A DNA stretch of 64,000 bases from PFJX01 sp964466195 (GTDB lineage: Bacteria > Pseudomonadota > Gammaproteobacteria > Burkholderiales > Thiobacillaceae), in contig CAYXMQ010000003.1 in the NCBI GenBank assembly GCA_964466195.1, positions 1 to 64,000 on the forward strand. Reading direction: 5' to 3'. Both the position numbers and the translations under genes were made by a program. A model generated the notes under the pieces. The model did not search any database. It saw nothing but the letters and a program-made list of their open reading frames with translations, and was not told where the DNA came from. Position 1 is the first letter of the stretch. Every line of letters starts with the position of its first letter. Positions 63,387 to 64,000 of this stretch are shown in pieces.

Positions 63387-64000
63387 TGCGCCTCCCCTAA
63401 ATCCCCAAACTCCCGTTCAATCTGCTCGATGCTGGGCAGGCTGGTTTGAAGTTCGGCGGGCAGGGATTCGACCAGCTTGTATTCGGCGATGCCCATGGGC
63501 TGGGATTTATCGCCCAGGGCATATTCGGCCACCACCTTGTTCTTGCTCTTGCACAGCAACAGGCCGATGGTCGGGTTGTCCTGCTCGCCTTTTACTTGGC
63601 GATCCACCGCCGTGAGGTAAAAGCCCAACTGCCCCAGATGCTCCGGCTTGAACTTGCCGGCCTTGAGTTCGATCACCACATAACAGCGCAGCTTGAGGTG
63701 ATAGAACAGGAGGTCGATGAAAAAATCGTCCCCGCCCACCTCCAGCAAGACCTGCCGCCCGACGAAGGCGAAGCCCGCGCCCAATTCCAGCAGGAATTCG
63801 GTGACATGTTTCACCAGGGCATGTTCGATTTCGCGCTCGCCCGCCTCTTCCCTCATTCCGAGAAAGTCGAAACGGTAAGGGTCTTTCAAGGATTCCCGGG
63901 CCAGATCGGATTGCGGCTTGGGCAAACGCGCCTCGAAATTGGTGACCGCCTGGCCGGCGCGTTCCAACATCCGGGTTTCTATCTGGATGTTCAGCACATT
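63383..64000 (-). CDS. DUF1016/YhcG-type PD-(D/E)XK nuclease, C-terminal part (runs off window)
   Basis: The C-terminal 205 residues of a YhcG-type protein. The frame is open to the window edge; VLNIQIETRML...VTNFE lies at the usual internal position, so the true start is beyond base 64000. The nuclease core is visible in DFFIDLLFYHLKLRCYVVIELKAGKFKPEHLGQL, with D and ExK residues of the PD-(D/E)XK fold. It is upstream of, and overlaps, the hypothetical nuclease-like gene. Confidence 0.85.
   Translation of the reverse strand, partial: NVLNIQIETRMLERAGQAVTNFEARLPKPQSDLARESLKDPYRFDFLGMREEAGEREIEHALVKHVTEFLLELGAGFAFVGRQVLLEVGGDDFFIDLLFYHLKLRCYVVIELKAGKFKPEHLGQLGFYLTAVDRQVKGEQDNPTIGLLLCKSKNKVVAEYALGDKSQPMGIAEYKLVESLPAELQTSLPSIEQIEREFGDLGEAQ

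Overview
The window reads as chromosomal DNA of a GC-rich betaproteobacterium, probably a hydrogen-oxidising member of the Nitrosomonadales/Rhodocyclales/Burkholderiales range. The evidence is the gene order yceD-rpmF-plsX-fabHDG-acpP-fabF-pabC-mltG-tmk-holB-pilZ-tatD, a hox/hyp cluster like that of Ralstonia (Cupriavidus) eutropha, and a genome with clpSA, clpB, gyrA and PEP-CTERM/exosortase-type accessory genes. The taxonomic call is inference; there is no rRNA gene in the window and I found no tRNA.

Layout. 1-4969: possible end of an insertion sequence, an RsmI-like methyltransferase, a Maf pyrophosphatase, and a two-subunit pyruvate carboxylase/oxaloacetate decarboxylase pair (oadA, accC-like), all on the minus strand. 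5036-16000: a long plus-strand block for lipid and envelope synthesis (YceD, L32, PlsX, FabH, FabD, FabG, ACP, FabF), then PabC, MltG, Tmk, HolB, PilZ and TatD, mostly with ATGA-type overlaps. 16070-22553: clpS-clpA, a cold-shock protein, icd, rluE and an MTA/SAH deaminase.

22566-40679: an 18-kb hydrogenase island. A sigma-54 promoter (22833-22847) with an upstream palindrome precedes hoxK-G-Z-M-L-O-Q-R-T, which encode a membrane-bound, oxygen-tolerant [NiFe] uptake hydrogenase, its cytochrome b anchor and its maturation factors. Then follow hypE, hypX, the NtrC-type regulator hoxA, the H2-sensing hydrogenase hoxB-hoxC, the kinase hoxJ, and hoxV-hypA-hypB. The island therefore carries the enzyme, its assembly line and its own H2-sensing circuit (HoxBC to HoxJ to HoxA to the sigma-54 promoter). 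hypF, hypC and hypD are not in the window. The gaps of this island are filled with palindromic repeats.

40911-57849: gyrA, then lemA with a GIDE/EF-hand membrane protein, an HNH protein, a putative SprA-type metalloprotease, a pyruvyl transferase, a C_GCAxxG_C_C redox-type protein with a palindrome over its promoter, copA, a peroxiredoxin, phoH, an EpsD-like lipoprotein isomerase, an exosortase-associated CAAX-type protease, a DHH phosphoesterase, a Sat-CysC fusion whose sulfurylase active site is degenerate, and nadC. 57996-64000: clpB with a heat-shock-like promoter, a ParE-type toxin-antitoxin pair, a decayed stretch, a second diverged copy of the clpB 3' end, and a minus-strand pair of nuclease-like genes that runs off the window.

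The most interesting items are the complete H2-sensing/uptake island with unusual gene order, the Sat-like domain lacking catalytic residues next to a DHH phosphoesterase, the clpB 3'-end duplication around a toxin-antitoxin module, and several families of palindromic intergenic repeats.
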